DNA of 64,000 nucleotides from Homarus americanus (GCF_018991925.1 NW_024752010.1:280001-344000); one strand, 5' to 3'. Numbered from the stretch's first letter, positions 24,699 through 36,369 are shown. Numbers and translations are program-made. Notes: a model not told the origin generated them from the sequence alone.

Positions 24699-25005
24699 GA
24701 CTAACTAACTAACTGACTGACTGACTGACTGACTGACTGACTGTCTGACTGACTAACTAACTAACTAACTAACTAACTGACTGACTGACTGACTGACTGA
24801 CTGACTGACTGACTGACTAACTAACTAGCGGCCCAATGACGGCTGGCTGACTGACTGACTAACTAACTAACTAACTAACTGACTAACTAACTAACTAACT
24901 AACTAACTGACTGACTGACTGACTGACTGACTGACTGGCTATTCTTTAACTAACTTCTTCTTGTGACTGACTAACTGACTGACTGACTGACTGACTGACT
25001 GACTG
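24628..25005. repeat. (CTAA)n/(CTGA)n tetranucleotide mosaic array
   Basis: About 380 bp made of two tetramers that differ at one base, in alternating blocks. There are two short interruptions, a GCGGCCCAATGACGGCTGG insert near 24828-24846 and TTCTTTAACTAACTTCTTC near 24942-24960. Confidence 0.95.
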
Positions 25006-25085
25006 TTGACTTTCTACTTCTTGTTTTCATTACCCTTCCCTCTCCCCTTTCTTTCTCCTCATTACCATACTCTCCCTTAAATTCA

Positions 25086-25400
25086 TTATCTCTCTCTCTC
25101 TCTCTCCCTCTTTCTTTCTTTGTATCCTCTCATTCTTGTCCTCCCTCTCTCCCTCCCTCCTTCTTACCCTTCCTTCCCTCACTCCCTCTCTCCCTCCCCT
25201 TCTTACCCTTCCTTCCCTCCCTCCTTCTGTCCTTCCATCCCTCCTTCTCTCTTTCCTTCTCTTCCTCTCCATCCTGTCATCATTACCCCTTTCATTTTTT
25301 CTCTTCCATAAATCCATTATTCTTGCGTTCCCTCTATCATCTTTCTCTGTTTCTGACATTCTCCCTCTCTCTCTCTCTCTCACCACCTCCTCTTCCTTTA
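25086..25400. repeat. Polypyrimidine region (CT, CCTT, CCCT)
   Basis: Low-complexity pyrimidines with short unique gaps. Frames on both strands here are Ser/Leu/Pro or Arg/Glu artefacts. Confidence 0.8.
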
Positions 25401-25511
25401 TTCCTTCCTTCAACTTCTCGGTAGTTTATGGTTTCCGATAATTATTATTGTGTTTCGCTTTCACTAATTTTCTTCTTCCTTATCTCTTTGTTTCTCTGTT
25501 ATTGTTGTTGG

Positions 25512-25636
<125 letters not shown>

Positions 25637-25682
25637 GTGTCATCAATATGTCTATAGGTGAACCGTGTAAACTGATCTCTAT

Positions 25683-25714
<32 letters not shown>

Positions 25715-25717
<3 letters not shown>

Positions 25718-26297
25718 CTCGTATATACATATAACTCAAGGTGTGTACGGTACATATAGTGTCGTTGTATTGAGGACTTGTGTGACAGCAGCAGACAGTG
25801 CGAGTGATGAATTGCTCTCCCGACATAGATGGTCTGCCCGTATGGTCCTCCCAAAGTGTTCTGGGCCATTCGTGTATTATGAGATGGGAGGATGGAGGAT
25901 GGGGATGTGTGTTAATGGGTTGAGGGGGAGGGAAGAGGTAATGGGGTAGAGGGAAGAGACGGGGTAAATAATGGGGTGAGGGAGGTAGTGCAGGGTTGAG
26001 AGGGAAGGGAAGGGGGATTCATATGAGTAGAGGCGTCAAGCAGTCGTCACCTGCCGGAGTGTGTAGATGTTTATCGTAGTTGTAGACGAGTTCACCTCTG
26101 GGAGTGTGTGATCAACTTTAGATACTGACCTCTCCCTCATCCCAACTCACACCCTGATACTCTTCCCGCCCCCCCCCAAATAAAAACTGACCCCCATCCA
26201 CCCTCTGACCCCAATTCACCCCCTGACACCCCCTCTCCCTGACTCCCAACCCACCCCCTCACTCCCACTTACTTGACTCCCTCCCACCCCACCCCAT
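25715..26297. other. Unique then GGGA-rich and CCCCTGAC-rich spacer
   Basis: The 68-codon frame at 25743 has no recognised motif. Positions 25880-26010 are G-rich and 26150-26290 C-rich. Confidence 0.5.
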
Positions 26298-26390
26298 GAC
26301 CCCCACCTACCCCTGACCCCAAACCACCCCTGACCCCAAACCACCCCTGACCCCAAACCACCCCTGACCCCAAACCACCCCTGACTCACC
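26298..26390. repeat. 17-bp minisatellite (GACCCCAAACCACCCCT)n
   Basis: Four to five near-perfect copies, flanked by shorter CCCCTGACCCC variants. Confidence 0.9.
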
Positions 26391-27065
26391 TACACCCTGA
26401 CTCCCCCTATATAAACTATCTTTGCGATGTCAGATTATTATAAAATTTTGGATTGTAGATCCAGATTTTGATATATTAACAATTGGATTGTTGAAATTTG
26501 CCCTTTAAAGAGGTTATATTTCCCCTATTTCACTTGACTCACCAGATTATGCAACACGACAGGGTGAAATTGATGACCAGACCCACTAAAAGCTGGCTAG
26601 TAAATTCAATGGTGACGTTGATTTCGGAGTTAATGAAGCTGGTGCATAGCAAGAACTTCATTATCGTGGCAGCAAGAGAATGGTACCAAGTTACACGTGT
26701 CTTGACCCCCTTTTAAGGTTAGGTTAGGCTAGGTTAGGTTAGGTTAGGTTAGGTCATACTGTTACCTGACAACTGTATGTATGTGTGTGTGTCCTGGTAG
26801 GTTAGAGCACCACTACCATCACAATAGGCAACAGGAAGAGAGTGTCTACCAGGGTCCGACAAGTGTCCCAGGAAGAGAACATTTAAAACAGTTAGTGTCG
26901 CTCGGCCAAAATTATTTAATTCTTGGACGCTTGGAGGGGTAATTCTGGGGGGACTTTTTGTTTTGGTTATATTGCTTGTTGGTGATGGAGGTGATTAGGT
27001 TACCCTGGTCCATTACATTCCCTGCCACGTACTATAATGTGTGGTGTTATTAATCTACACTTTAA
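26391..27065. other. Spacer with a short GGTTA patch
   Basis: A TTAGG-type patch at 26716-26754. The 72-codon frame ending at 26716 has ordinary composition but no motif. Confidence 0.5.
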
Positions 27066-27068
27066 TAC

Positions 27069-27251
27069 TAACCTAACCTGACCTAACCTGACCTAACCTA
27101 ACCTGACCTGACCTAACCTAACCTAACCTAACCTGACCTAACCTAACCTAACCTAACCTAACCTAACCTGACCTGACCTAACCTAACCTAACCTGACCTG
27201 ACCTGACCTAACCTAACCTAACCTGACCTGACCTAACCAAACCTAACCTGT
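27069..27251. repeat. Telomere-like array mixing AACCT and GACCT pentamers
   Basis: About 36 pentamers in which TAACC and TGACC alternate irregularly. The same A/G variation is seen at 156-180. Confidence 0.95.
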
Positions 27252-27910
27252 ATTAAACTGGATATGATTTATTTCTCTCATATTAAATTTAACACAATAG
27301 ATAAAATTCTTTTTCCACTAGAAGCTTTTTACCCAACAAACTCTTCATCTAATATTAACGAAATAATCCAGGTGAGAGGTTGGTAAAATGACCAGCTTAT
27401 GACCAGACCCTCTTACCTGTGTGTGTGTGTGTGCTAGTCGTATTGTCCCTGAGGTGTTAAGAGATTCATAAGAAACATTTGTAAAGACTCCCTTGGTAAA
27501 AATCGTCTCTGAAAGTTAGTCTAGAATAGCAGGCATTGGGCTGACTAACGCACCCAAAAATATTTACATATGCTAATAAGGTAATGGAAATGTTTGAAGA
27601 CTGACTTTTATAGAGAGGTAAAATACATATTATTATATATACTTAGCAATATATTAAATATACTCAATATAGTTACCGTAATAATTATTATTTTTTCATT
27701 ATGGTGAAAAGAGAAATTATATTCCTTATAAATTATAGTGTATTTGTAATTAGAGTAAAACTACTAATAATAATGTTTGATATTATTTATACTCCACATT
27801 ATGACACTGGACATTATCATATACAGTAGCAGCAACACTCAACACAATTTCAATAGAATAATTTTGTACTGCTATATGAGTCGCCATTACTGATAACCAT
27901 GACACGACCT

Positions 27911-27956
<46 letters not shown>

Positions 27957-28483
27957 AATCATGTGACATTTTAGAATATTAATAATGATGAAAACATTTA
28001 TATGATTTTAAAAGCTGTTATTAAGTATGGAACATTTTATATACAGTACAAGATTAAGAGCAATTATTAATGATAGGACAATTATATGACCTAAAATGTT
28101 AAATTACTATTATTAAGAATGGAATATTTATATGAATTTTAGAGCCATTATTAACGAGCTGCCCAGAAATAAATTGTGTTCTTACATGACTTAGTACAGA
28201 CACACTTAGACTAATGAATGATTATTTCAACGTGATTTCTTTCTTTAGACAGACAGACAGACACAGACAGACAAGAAAACACACATAGACATATAAACAC
28301 CATAGCCAAGAGGTAAAAGCAAAATAAATAAAATGATACTACTAATAAAAAAATAATAACATTTAATTTTATCATATGTAGTTAGTTTTCTCTCGTTTCC
28401 CCCAAATAAATATATTCATTCAGTGATACATTGTGTTGTTAGGATATGTAAATTAGGTTCAGTTAATTGCCGTGTTGGTGTTG
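27252..28483. other. AT-rich spacer with (CA)n at 27911-27954
   Basis: A pure CA run of about 22 units and a CAGA patch at 28246-28276. No gene recognised. Confidence 0.55.
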
Positions 28484-28616
28484 AGCTTCTGGGGGTGTTA
28501 TTGGGGTGTTTCTGGGGGTGTTATTGGAGTGTTTCTGGGGGTGTTATTGGGGGTGTTTCTAGGGTGTTTCTGGGGGTGTTATTGGGGAGTTTCTGGGGGT
28601 GTTATTGGGATGTGTC
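28484..28616. repeat. ~24-bp minisatellite of GGGGGTGTTATTGG / GTGTTTCT
   Basis: About five copies of TTCTGGGGGTGTTATTGGGG with small indels. Confidence 0.9.
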
Positions 28617-28618
28617 TT

Positions 28619-28740
28619 GAGCCAATCAGATACGAGAATTTCTTATCGTAGGAGCCAATGAGAATCTAGATCCCCAGAAGCATTCGTCTTGTTCCAGCGC
28701 TCAGTAGACATCTTGCGCCGCCTTCCCAGCCAGACGGAGG
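28619..28740 (+). promoter_or_regulatory. Possible CCAAT-box pair upstream of an initiator-like TCAGT
   Basis: Two similar sequences, GAGCCAATCAGA (about 28619) and GGAGCCAATGAGA (about 28651), carry CCAAT boxes. About 50 bp on lies TCAGT (28701-28705), the arthropod initiator consensus. AGACG (28732-28736) resembles a downstream promoter element but sits about two bases from the usual position. No coding exon was confirmed downstream, so this may be chance. Confidence 0.2.
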
Positions 28741-28879
28741 TGATGTGTTCCATGATTTAGTGTATCATTCCTATATTCTATTACCTGGGACGAGACCCCG
28801 CATGATGAATAGCAAAATCCACGCGTACGAGGGCCTGGGGTGTCAATATTGTGTGTGTGTGCTGGTGGTGGCGTTGGTG

Positions 28880-29066
28880 CCCTCCTCCTCCTCCTCCCCG
28901 TCTCACGTCTCCCCCCCCTCCCCCGTCTTGCCCCCCTCCTCCCCATCCTTACTGCCCCCCTCCCCGTCAAACTGCCCCTCCTCCTCGTCTTGCTGCTCCC
29001 CTCCCCGTCTTACTGCCCCCCCACCCTCCCAGCCACCTCCCTCACCCCGTCCCCCCCCATCTCATA
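28880..29066. repeat. C-rich tract (CCCCTCC, CTCCTC)
   Basis: Contains CCCCGTC words about 20-25 bp apart. The overlapping frames are Pro/Ser artefacts. Confidence 0.75.
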
Positions 29067-29228
29067 CCCACACAGTTGGCTACGTTTACAAACTTAGAAA
29101 TGTGTAAGAAGTGGATATAAAGGTGTGTGGCTCGTGCTTGCTTGCTACATGTATGCATGTTTGTGTTTTGTGTGCTAGGATATTTGAGTTTTTCTCTCTC
29201 ACGATGCAGGTGTGAGCAGGAAGGTGGA

Positions 29229-29230
29229 CT

Positions 29231-29261
<31 letters not shown>

Positions 29262-29296
29262 GCCATATATATACTCTCTCTCTCTCTCTCTCTCTG
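29229..29296. repeat. Two short (CT)n runs
   Basis: CT at 29229-29260 and 29271-29296, split by TGCCATATATATA. Confidence 0.9.
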
Positions 29297-29412
29297 TGAG
29301 AAGGTGGCATCGTGAGCCAATTATTCAGGCGTGTGTTCATTACCAATGTAAACCTCTTGCCAACAACAACCTTTTATCGGTATTAAAGCGGCAGCGTCCT
29401 CCTCTTTACCCC

Positions 29413-29880
29413 GGCGACACTACCACCACTACCACCAGTTCCACCACTACCACCAGTTCCACCACTACCACCACTACCACAGTTCACCACTACGCCACCC
29501 TACCACCAGTTCCGCACTACCAGTTTACCACTACCCACCACTACCACCGGATTCCACCACTACCACCACTACCACCGATTATACTACCTGCTCCACCGCT
29601 ACCACCAGTACCACCAGTTCTACCACCAGTTCTACCACTAACATCACTTCCACTACTACCACCACTACCACTACTACCACCACTACCACCACCACAGCCA
29701 CCATCATTACTATTACCGTCTGCACTTGAGGCGCCAACCACCACCACCACCTTGTTATGCATTCAAGTCCATATACTTTATCAAGAACTAAACCACAAAA
29801 ACCACCACTACTACCACAACCACCACGACCACTATACTACCACTACCACAGCTACCACCACTACCACCACCACCAGTATA
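29413..29880. repeat. (ACC/ACT)n trinucleotide region
   Basis: ACTACCACC and CAGTTCCACC words dominate 29413-29750 and 29796-29880. The 340-codon forward frame crossing this and the GT array is low complexity (Thr/Pro/His then Cys/Val) and not a gene. Confidence 0.9.
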
Positions 29881-29953
29881 ACCCAGACTAAAGTGAGTCA
29901 TTATTCAAGCAGACCGTCTCGTGATTACGTCTTTCAGAAAATTTTTACCTTCT

Positions 29954-29965
29954 GTGTGTGTGTGT

Positions 29966-30038
<73 letters not shown>

Positions 30039-30177
30039 CCTGTTCCTGTTCATTTCCGTTGTTTCCAAGCATCCATTAATTTTAACGATAGTGTGTGTGT
30101 GTGTGTGTGGCCAATATTCTTGTGTATGTGTGTGTGTGTATATATGTATGTGTGTGTATGTGTGTGTGTGTCTGTGT

Positions 30178-30218
<41 letters not shown>
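29954..30218. repeat. (GT)n arrays
   Basis: 29954-30037 is near-pure GT. 30091-30218 is GT with GTAT and GTCT interruptions. About 50 bp of unique DNA separates them. Confidence 0.95.
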
Positions 30219-30221
<3 letters not shown>

Positions 30222-30301
30222 ACCGCCATTATGACAGTACCCAAGTTGTGTTTTATTTGTTTGTTTCTCTGTCTTGTGTAGTGCGGTGAATTGATGTTTC
30301 A

Positions 30302-30364
30302 CAGCGGACTCGATATAACGGAATTTCTTCTTTATATCGTCCGTTAAATGGAGGTTTTACTGTA
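30302..30364 (-). mobile_element. Solo pogo-like terminal inverted repeat
   Basis: The end GGAGGTTTTACTG followed by TA, with internal CGATATAACGGAA and CGTCCGTTAAATGG, matches the right end of the MITE at 34380-34507. AACCTCnnTTTAACGG-type ends are typical of pogo/Tigger-like members of the Tc1-mariner superfamily. No opposite end was found, so it is a fragment. Confidence 0.5.
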
Positions 30365-30388
30365 TATAGCGTCTTCCTCATTACTGGA

Positions 30389-30420
30389 CTAACCTAACCT
30401 AACCTAACCTAACCTAACTA
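30389..30420. repeat. Short (AACCT)n array
   Basis: About six perfect units, 25 bp beyond the pogo-like end. Confidence 0.95.
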
Positions 30421-30633
30421 CGCATATCTTTCTCACTTTCCTGTTTACCACTTTATTGTCTCTCTCTCTTGTCACCTACTTCATTCCCTCTTTTATTTCT
30501 CCCTTCCACGAACCTCAATTATTCTCCCTGTTGCTATTCCCTTGTTTATTCCTCTTGTCAGCTGTGATCTTTGCTTATTTTTCTTGCGGTTATCACTTGT
30601 TAATTAGCTATGCGTCTCTCATTCCTTCTTCTT

Positions 30634-30690
30634 GTTCTCCTCCTCCTCCTCCTCTTCCTTCTTCTTCTTCTTCTTCTTCTTCTTGTGCCA
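30634..30690. repeat. (TCC)n and (TTC)n triplets
   Basis: A short compound triplet tract in a T/C-rich region (30420-30930). Confidence 0.85.
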
Positions 30691-30932
30691 TTTTCTCATT
30701 TATTCCTGTGTTCTTTTTTATTCAATTTATCAAACACATCTTGCATTATTCTCATTCTTTGATTTGCTTTATGTAATCTTGTTCACTTCTTCTCCCTTCA
30801 TATCTATTCCTCCTTATCATCTCAGTCTTTTTAGTTCTTCCTCTATTTGGTCTTTTTTTTTATTCTATTTTTCTTATTCTATTCTGTTTTCTTATCTTAT
30901 TTGTCTCTTTCATCCACTCCCTCCTACGGTTC

Positions 30933-30934
<2 letters not shown>

Positions 30935-31022
<88 letters not shown>
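30935..31022. repeat. (CT)44 microsatellite
   Basis: A pure CT run. CTCCT pentamers follow at 31060-31100. Confidence 0.95.
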
Positions 31023-31026
<4 letters not shown>

Positions 31027-31272
31027 ATCCTCACTCAAAACACCAGGCCATCCTCCTTCCCACCTCCTCTCCTCTCCTCTTCTCTCCTCTCCTCTCCCTC
31101 TCCCTCGCCTCCCATCTACCCCCACATCTTCCCTCTACCCCCCCACTCCCCCTCTACCCCCCACATGTGTTACTACTCAAGATGGGAAAGGCTACAATGA
31201 AACAAAAATAATAACAAATAAAAAGTTTTGGGGAGGCGTTGATCCAGCGTGTTGTGGGGGTGCTCTAACTCG

Positions 31273-31381
31273 TAGTGGTGATGGTGGTGATGGTGGTGGT
31301 GATGGTGGTGGTGATAGTGGTGGTGATAGTGGTGGTGATAGTGGTGGTGATAGTGGTGGTGATAGTGGTGGTGATAGTGGG
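31273..31381. repeat. 12-bp repeat (GGTGGTGATAGT)n
   Basis: Eight or nine copies. The left units are GGTGATGGT variants and the right ones are uniform. Confidence 0.9.
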
Positions 31382-31499
31382 GGGAATGGTGGGAGCAGAC
31401 GCCATGCATATTATGATAATACCGATAAGTTTATATCCGCGTCTCATGCTTGTCATCAGTAACTTGTGCATGGGGGATGGAGGAGCCAGGCTCTCTTCC

Positions 31500-31612
31500 T
31501 CCTGTGATCGTGAGAGCTGCCTGGAGGAGGGAAGAGGAAGGGGGGAGAGAAGGGGAGGAAGAGTGAGGAGGAAGAGGAAGGGAGGGAGGAGGAGGAAGAG
31601 AAGAAGAGGAAA
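31500..31612. repeat. Purine-rich (GGA/GAA) tract
   Basis: GAGGA-type low complexity that leads into the 46-bp minisatellite. Confidence 0.8.
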
Positions 31613-31650
31613 TAAGGGTGTCTTCTTTGTTTACTTGGCTGTTGTGGAGT

Positions 31651-32012
31651 GGAGCATCACCTTCTACAGCACCAAGAGCTGCCTGGTGGGGCGTGTGGAG
31701 CATCACCTTCTACAGCACCAAGAGCTGCCTGGTGGGGCGTGTGGAGCATCACCTTCTACAGCACCAAGAGCTGCCTGGTGGGGCGTGTGGAGCATCACCT
31801 TCTACAGCACCAAGAGCTGCCTGGTGGGGCGGTGCACCCTTCTACAGCACAGAGCTGCCTGGTGGGGCGTGTGAGCATCACCTTCTACAGCACCAGAGCT
31901 GCCTGGTGGAGCGTGTGGAGCATCACCTTCTACAGCACCAGAGCGCTGCCTGGTGGGGCGTGTGGAGTATCACCTTCTACAGCACCAAGAGCTGCCTGGT
32001 GGGGGCGTGTTT
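31651..32012. repeat. 46-bp minisatellite, about 8 copies
   Basis: The unit starts GTGGAGCATCACCTTCTACA, then GCACCAAGAGCTGCCTGGTGGGGC. Early copies are nearly identical; the copies at 31830-31950 have 1-8 bp indels. Since 46 is not a multiple of three, a single frame reads the unit in all three phases in turn, and none holds a stop. The 182-199 codon frames are therefore expected artefacts. Confidence 0.95.
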
Positions 32013-32125
32013 GAGGTTAGCTGTCTTGTCTGTGTACGTGTCTGCTTTCTTGCGTGCTTGTCGTCTGTCTGCATGCATTTCTGTCAGTCAGCTGGCCTCT
32101 TTGCACGCTTCCCTGCTTGCTGTCT

Positions 32126-32129
32126 TTCT

Positions 32130-32165
<36 letters not shown>

Positions 32166-32212
32166 ATTGCTTGCTTGCCTACCTGCCTACCTGCCTGCCA
32201 GCCTACCTACTC
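32126..32212. repeat. (GCTT)n and (CCTG/CCTA)n tetranucleotides
   Basis: About nine GCTT units with one GATT, then CTGCCTAC variants. Confidence 0.9.
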
Positions 32213-32263
32213 GTGGAATGAATAATGCAGTAAGAGAGAAGAAACTGTGAAGGTAATTGCTTG

Positions 32264-32371
32264 ACGTGTGTGTGTGTGTGTGTGTGTGTCATGTGTGTGT
32301 GGGTGTGTGTGTGTGTGTGGGGTGTGGGTGTGTGTGTGTGGGTGGTGTGTGTGTGTGTGTGTGTGTGTGTT
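32264..32371. repeat. (GT)n with GGGT interruptions
   Basis: Compound GT/GGGTGT repeat. Confidence 0.9.
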
Positions 32372-32885
32372 ATTGCTGTAATAAACCAGCACAATCATTA
32401 TTTACAATTATTATTTAGCTCCAAGGCCAGAAAACAAAACAGGAATCTCTTACAGTATTACTATTGCTCAACTAAACTATTTTATTAATTATCGTAAAAC
32501 AAACTGTAGCGGCGACGAGTACAAAATACACTACATAATATCAGCCATGAACTTGAAATAATACATGATACTGTAAGGTAGAGAAATAATGGATTGTAAT
32601 ATTAAATTCACTCCATGTATGAAAAAAAAAATTAATGATGAAAGCGATGATATGAAAAAAGGGGTTGAACGTATCAGGTACATGGAGGCTGACGTGAAAT
32701 AATATCAGACTAAAACACAAATTGGTAACTCTAACTGGTGATACGTCGTTAAGGGCTGGATTTGTGTACTGTTTGGGTAGGATATTCGTTCATACATACA
32801 TACATACACATTCAACTACCATGAGTAACAGCCCCAGGATCAGACTTGTGTCGTTAACTATTTTAATGGACCACGGCTGAATGGT

Positions 32886-32888
<3 letters not shown>
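32372..32888. other. AT-rich spacer, no gene seen
   Basis: Unique; short CATA run near 32792-32808. Confidence 0.55.

Positions 32889-32971
<83 letters not shown>
32889..32971. repeat. (CT)41 microsatellite
   Basis: A pure CT run; C-rich unique DNA follows to about 33160. Confidence 0.95.
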
Positions 32972-32972
<1 letters not shown>

Positions 32973-33433
32973 AACTCTATTTCATTAACATATTTCCTTC
33001 ACCTTTCTCCTCTCTACAGCCTGGCATTCCACCACAACCCGTAACCCCCCCTTCCCCTTCCCCTCCTCCTTTACAGCTACTACAAACCACACACTTCCAA
33101 CAACCCCCCCTCCTCCTCTCCCCTACCTCTCCCCTTTATCTCCCCCCCAAAATTTATAAGCTATTCTTCACAACTTTGGATCTCTCAGGCATTTTTTTTT
33201 CTTTCCTGAATGTTTTTTGTTATATGTGAATTTGCTTTTTTTTTTGGAGAGAGAGAGGGGGCAGAGGTCTTTTCTAGAGGTGTTAAAAGTTTCTCGTCAA
33301 TGTGTTCCTTACTAACAGGCAGAGGGGGCGGGGGAGGGGCAGGGGCAGGGGAGGGTGTTTTGTGTGGACTGATGATCTTGATAAAAGTTGAGGAAGATTG
33401 ATGTGTCGCAAACACCAAACGTCAACCTATTAC

Positions 33434-33772
33434 GTTAGGTTGGGTTAGGTTAGGTTGGGTTAGGTTAGGTTGGGTTGAGTTGGGTTGGGTTAGGTTAGGT
33501 TGGGTTTGGTTAGGTTGAGTTAGGTTAGGTTAGGTTAGGTTAGGTTAGGATAGGTTAGGTTAGGTTAGGTTAGGTTTGGTTGGGTTAGTTTAGGTTAGGT
33601 TAGGTTAGGTTAGGTTAGGTTAGGTTAGGTTGGGTTGGGTTGGGTTGGGTTGTGTTGGGTTAGGTTAGGTTGGGTTAGGTTAGGTTCGGTTACGTTAGGT
33701 TGGGATTGGGTTACGTTAGGTTAGGTTAGGGTTAGGTTAGGTTGCGTTAGGTTAGGTTAGGTTTGGTTGGGG
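33434..33772. repeat. Telomere-like (GGTTA)n array, ~340 bp
   Basis: The longest telomere-type array here. TTAGG units mix with TTGGG, TTTGG, TTACG and TTGCG variants. Perfect runs are short, so it is an old or actively diverging array. Confidence 0.95.
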
Positions 33773-34377
33773 GAGTTTTGTTCCCTTGTTGTGATGATAA
33801 TGTGTGTGAGTAGATTAAGTTTGGGAAAAGATGAAGAACTGGTGATTTGATGAGGGAGTAGGGAGGTGAAGTAAAGAGGAGGAGGGGAAGAGATGAATAA
33901 ATGAGGAAGAGGAGGAGGAGGAGGATCTATTGCGTGTATGATTTAAGAAATGTATTAGTTAGGTATTGTATTAGTTGTATTAGGTATTTTATTAGTTGTA
34001 TTTATCAGTTTATTCTCCACTTGCTGTTATATATTAGGAACAGGTAAATATTTTCTAGATATTTACAATTTACCTCATCTGTTTGAGATACCGTAGATAG
34101 TAGACGTATGAAAATCTAGAGGAGAATGAAGAATGAAAAAAAATGAAAGAAGTGGATGTGTTTTCAGCGTATTGACCTTCCCTGGCACATAACACAGGCG
34201 TCTCTCATAAACTTCTTATCAGCTGTTGATCTAAATTACCTTCCCGTGGCTGGATAATTTCTTATTAATAAAATGCTGAAGTCATTTTCCCACATGCATT
34301 ATAATAATATTCATGGCACAGATGAGAGTTGTTAGTAGTGAGGATCTTTAAGATATTATTAAGCTAAATTTTCCCAT
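33773..34377. other. Spacer, G/A-rich then AT-rich
   Basis: A GGA triplet run near 33905-33925; TATTAGTTGTATTAGG near-repeats at 33955-34000. No gene recognised. Confidence 0.5.
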
Positions 34378-34379
34378 TA

Positions 34380-34507
34380 TAGTGGAACTTCTATTTAACG
34401 GGCTGTATGGTTAGGAAAATTCGTTATATCGAGGGTCTATTAGATGTGACACCTCCATCTAACGGATTATATGAAGAGAGAAGTCCGCTATATGGAGGTT
34501 TTACTTG
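34380..34507. mobile_element. 128-bp pogo/Tigger-like MITE with TA target duplication
   Basis: The left end TAGTGGAACTTCTATTTAACGG and the complement of the right end (AAGTAAAACCTCCATATAGCGG) agree at about 16 of 21 aligned positions. Inner segments TTCGTTATATCGAG and TCCGTTAGATGGAG are a second matching block, also inverted. TA dinucleotides flank both sides, as expected for the Tc1-mariner superfamily. There is no transposase, so it would be non-autonomous. An overlapping 69-codon frame is not a gene. Confidence 0.6.
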
Positions 34508-35304
34508 TATACATAGCTGGGGGATGAGGGACACTGCCTTGAGATGTAAACAAAGAGACTCAGTGCAATTTGGATATCATAATGGCAACCAACTTTGTGT
34601 CCCTGTGTGTAGGTAAGCTAATTAGATCCGTTCTCAGGTGATCAGTGGAGAGTACAGGTATTTTGTGGTGGTGGTGGTGGTGGTGGAAGAGATTCTGACC
34701 ACAGTACCAACGTGGGTCAAGTACTCCAGTGGGTCAAGTCTGTAGCCCAAACGTTAGGGATCGAAACGTCTTTGTATGAAACGTTTACTGTTGAAAGATT
34801 AATATCGAAACGTTCTTGAGTGGAAATTAAAATCTTTAGAGTCTAGATCGAAAAGTTTTTGACTTGATGTTGGCTGGCGTGAAGTCTTCCCTCCCTCCCT
34901 CCCTGCCAGCCTGCCAGCCTGCCAGTACAGTTCCTCCCACAACACACACCACCTCACCTGCCATCCTCTCCTCTGGTCTGACTTTCGTTATTTCCGGTGT
35001 TGTTGTCGCTTCCACTGCAACACGTGTCGTCGTTTTTCTTGTCATGTGTGTCGTTTTCACTCTCTTTATTGTCTCGATTCAACTGTTATTACCCTTTCCT
35101 CTTCCCTAAAAGCAGTGTCGAGGGTATATTGCAGTCGGTGTGGGTATTGATCAGCCAGTGTTCACAGCTGACCTTAATCGGCCCTAAGTTAACGTAATCC
35201 AACCGAAAGAAGTTAAGTCCTATTCAGATGGGCACTAATCTCACTATGTACCTGATGTAATGGGCACCGTACTGTACTAAGTCACCAATCCTAATGGGCA
35301 TACG
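34508..35304. other. Spacer with GGT and CCCT/GCCAGCCT tracts
   Basis: GGT triplets at 34668-34686; CCCTCC and GCCTGCCA repeats at 34886-34927; CGAAACGT words recur at 34760-34815. No gene recognised. Confidence 0.5.
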
Positions 35305-35345
35305 TTAGGTGGGGGAGTCTATTAGAACTGGGGCCCATTTGAGAC
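35305..35345 (+). repeat. Copy of the dispersed SINE-end block
   Basis: GTTAGGTGGGGGAGTCTATTAGAACTGGGGCCCATTTGAG follows the order of the 36519-36558 block, with a telomere-type GTTAGG immediately upstream. Confidence 0.55.
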
Positions 35346-35357
35346 ACAACCCATTAC

Positions 35358-35480
<123 letters not shown>

Positions 35481-35798
35481 CCTGTACGTGACAACACAGC
35501 CATTTTATCGCTCGTTTACACTCGCTCTCATCCACCACTCTCTCTCACCTGAAGGGACACAGCACCGTTAACAGTGACCCAGTGACCCACAGATCGTATT
35601 TTGGGGACTAGAGTGAAGGTGAAGGTGTAGAGTGTTTCAGGGGGTACTTGTTGACCTCTTCACCTGCTACTGACCCATACCTGTATATTTTACCTGGATT
35701 GTTTTTTGTTTTGTTTTAAGATTTGGATCACCTGAAGATTAGCCCCCCCCACACACAGTTTATATTACCTCATGATTAACCTAACCTAACCATATCTT

Positions 35799-35839
<41 letters not shown>

Positions 35840-35899
35840 TCTTACTTCCCCATCACCGTACGTCAGCTTTTCAGTGAAATAGTTTTAGACACAGACATT

Positions 35900-35985
35900 T
35901 TCCCTCCCTCACCCTCATCCCCAACCCCTTCCATCCCCTCCCCCCCCCCTCCACTCCCTCCCCCCCCCCCACCTCCCCCCAGGAA
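35900..35985. repeat. C-rich tract with C-runs
   Basis: Several C7-C10 runs and CCCTCC words; G-rich on the minus strand. Confidence 0.85.
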
Positions 35986-36369
35986 AGAGACGTGACAAAT
36001 AATGCACGAGAACTTTGAGAATCCCACTTAACTCCCTGGGGTCTTGAGACACGTTAAGACCTCGCTGCCAACCCTCTCTCTGATCCCCCAGCCAAACACC
36101 TACACTTGTGCTGCGTCTCAGTAGGCAACACCCAAGTTTTAAGCCGTTCTTAAGGCGCTCTTGTAACATTTAAGTTTATTTTTAAGTGAAATCGCCATCT
36201 CGTGTAAGGGGGGGAAGAGAAATGGGAGTATATTAATGGTAAATGATGAATAATGAGATTGGATGTAATGTTGGTGATGATAATGATGATATATCGTAAA
36301 TTATAGATATTGTAGTAATTTATGATAATTAATGAATAGTTATATGACCCATTACGACTTATTGAAATC

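Noticed and set aside
29212..30234. 340-codon open frame, the longest in the window
   Set aside because: It is a chain of CT, ACC and GT repeat translations (Ser/Leu, Thr/Pro, Cys/Val) with no domain.
31275..32166. 199- and 182-codon frames
   Set aside because: They arise from a GGTGAT repeat and the 46-bp minisatellite, which lacks stops in every phase.
33434..33772. True chromosome end
   Set aside because: The array is degenerate and followed by 30 kb of ordinary sequence, so it is interstitial.
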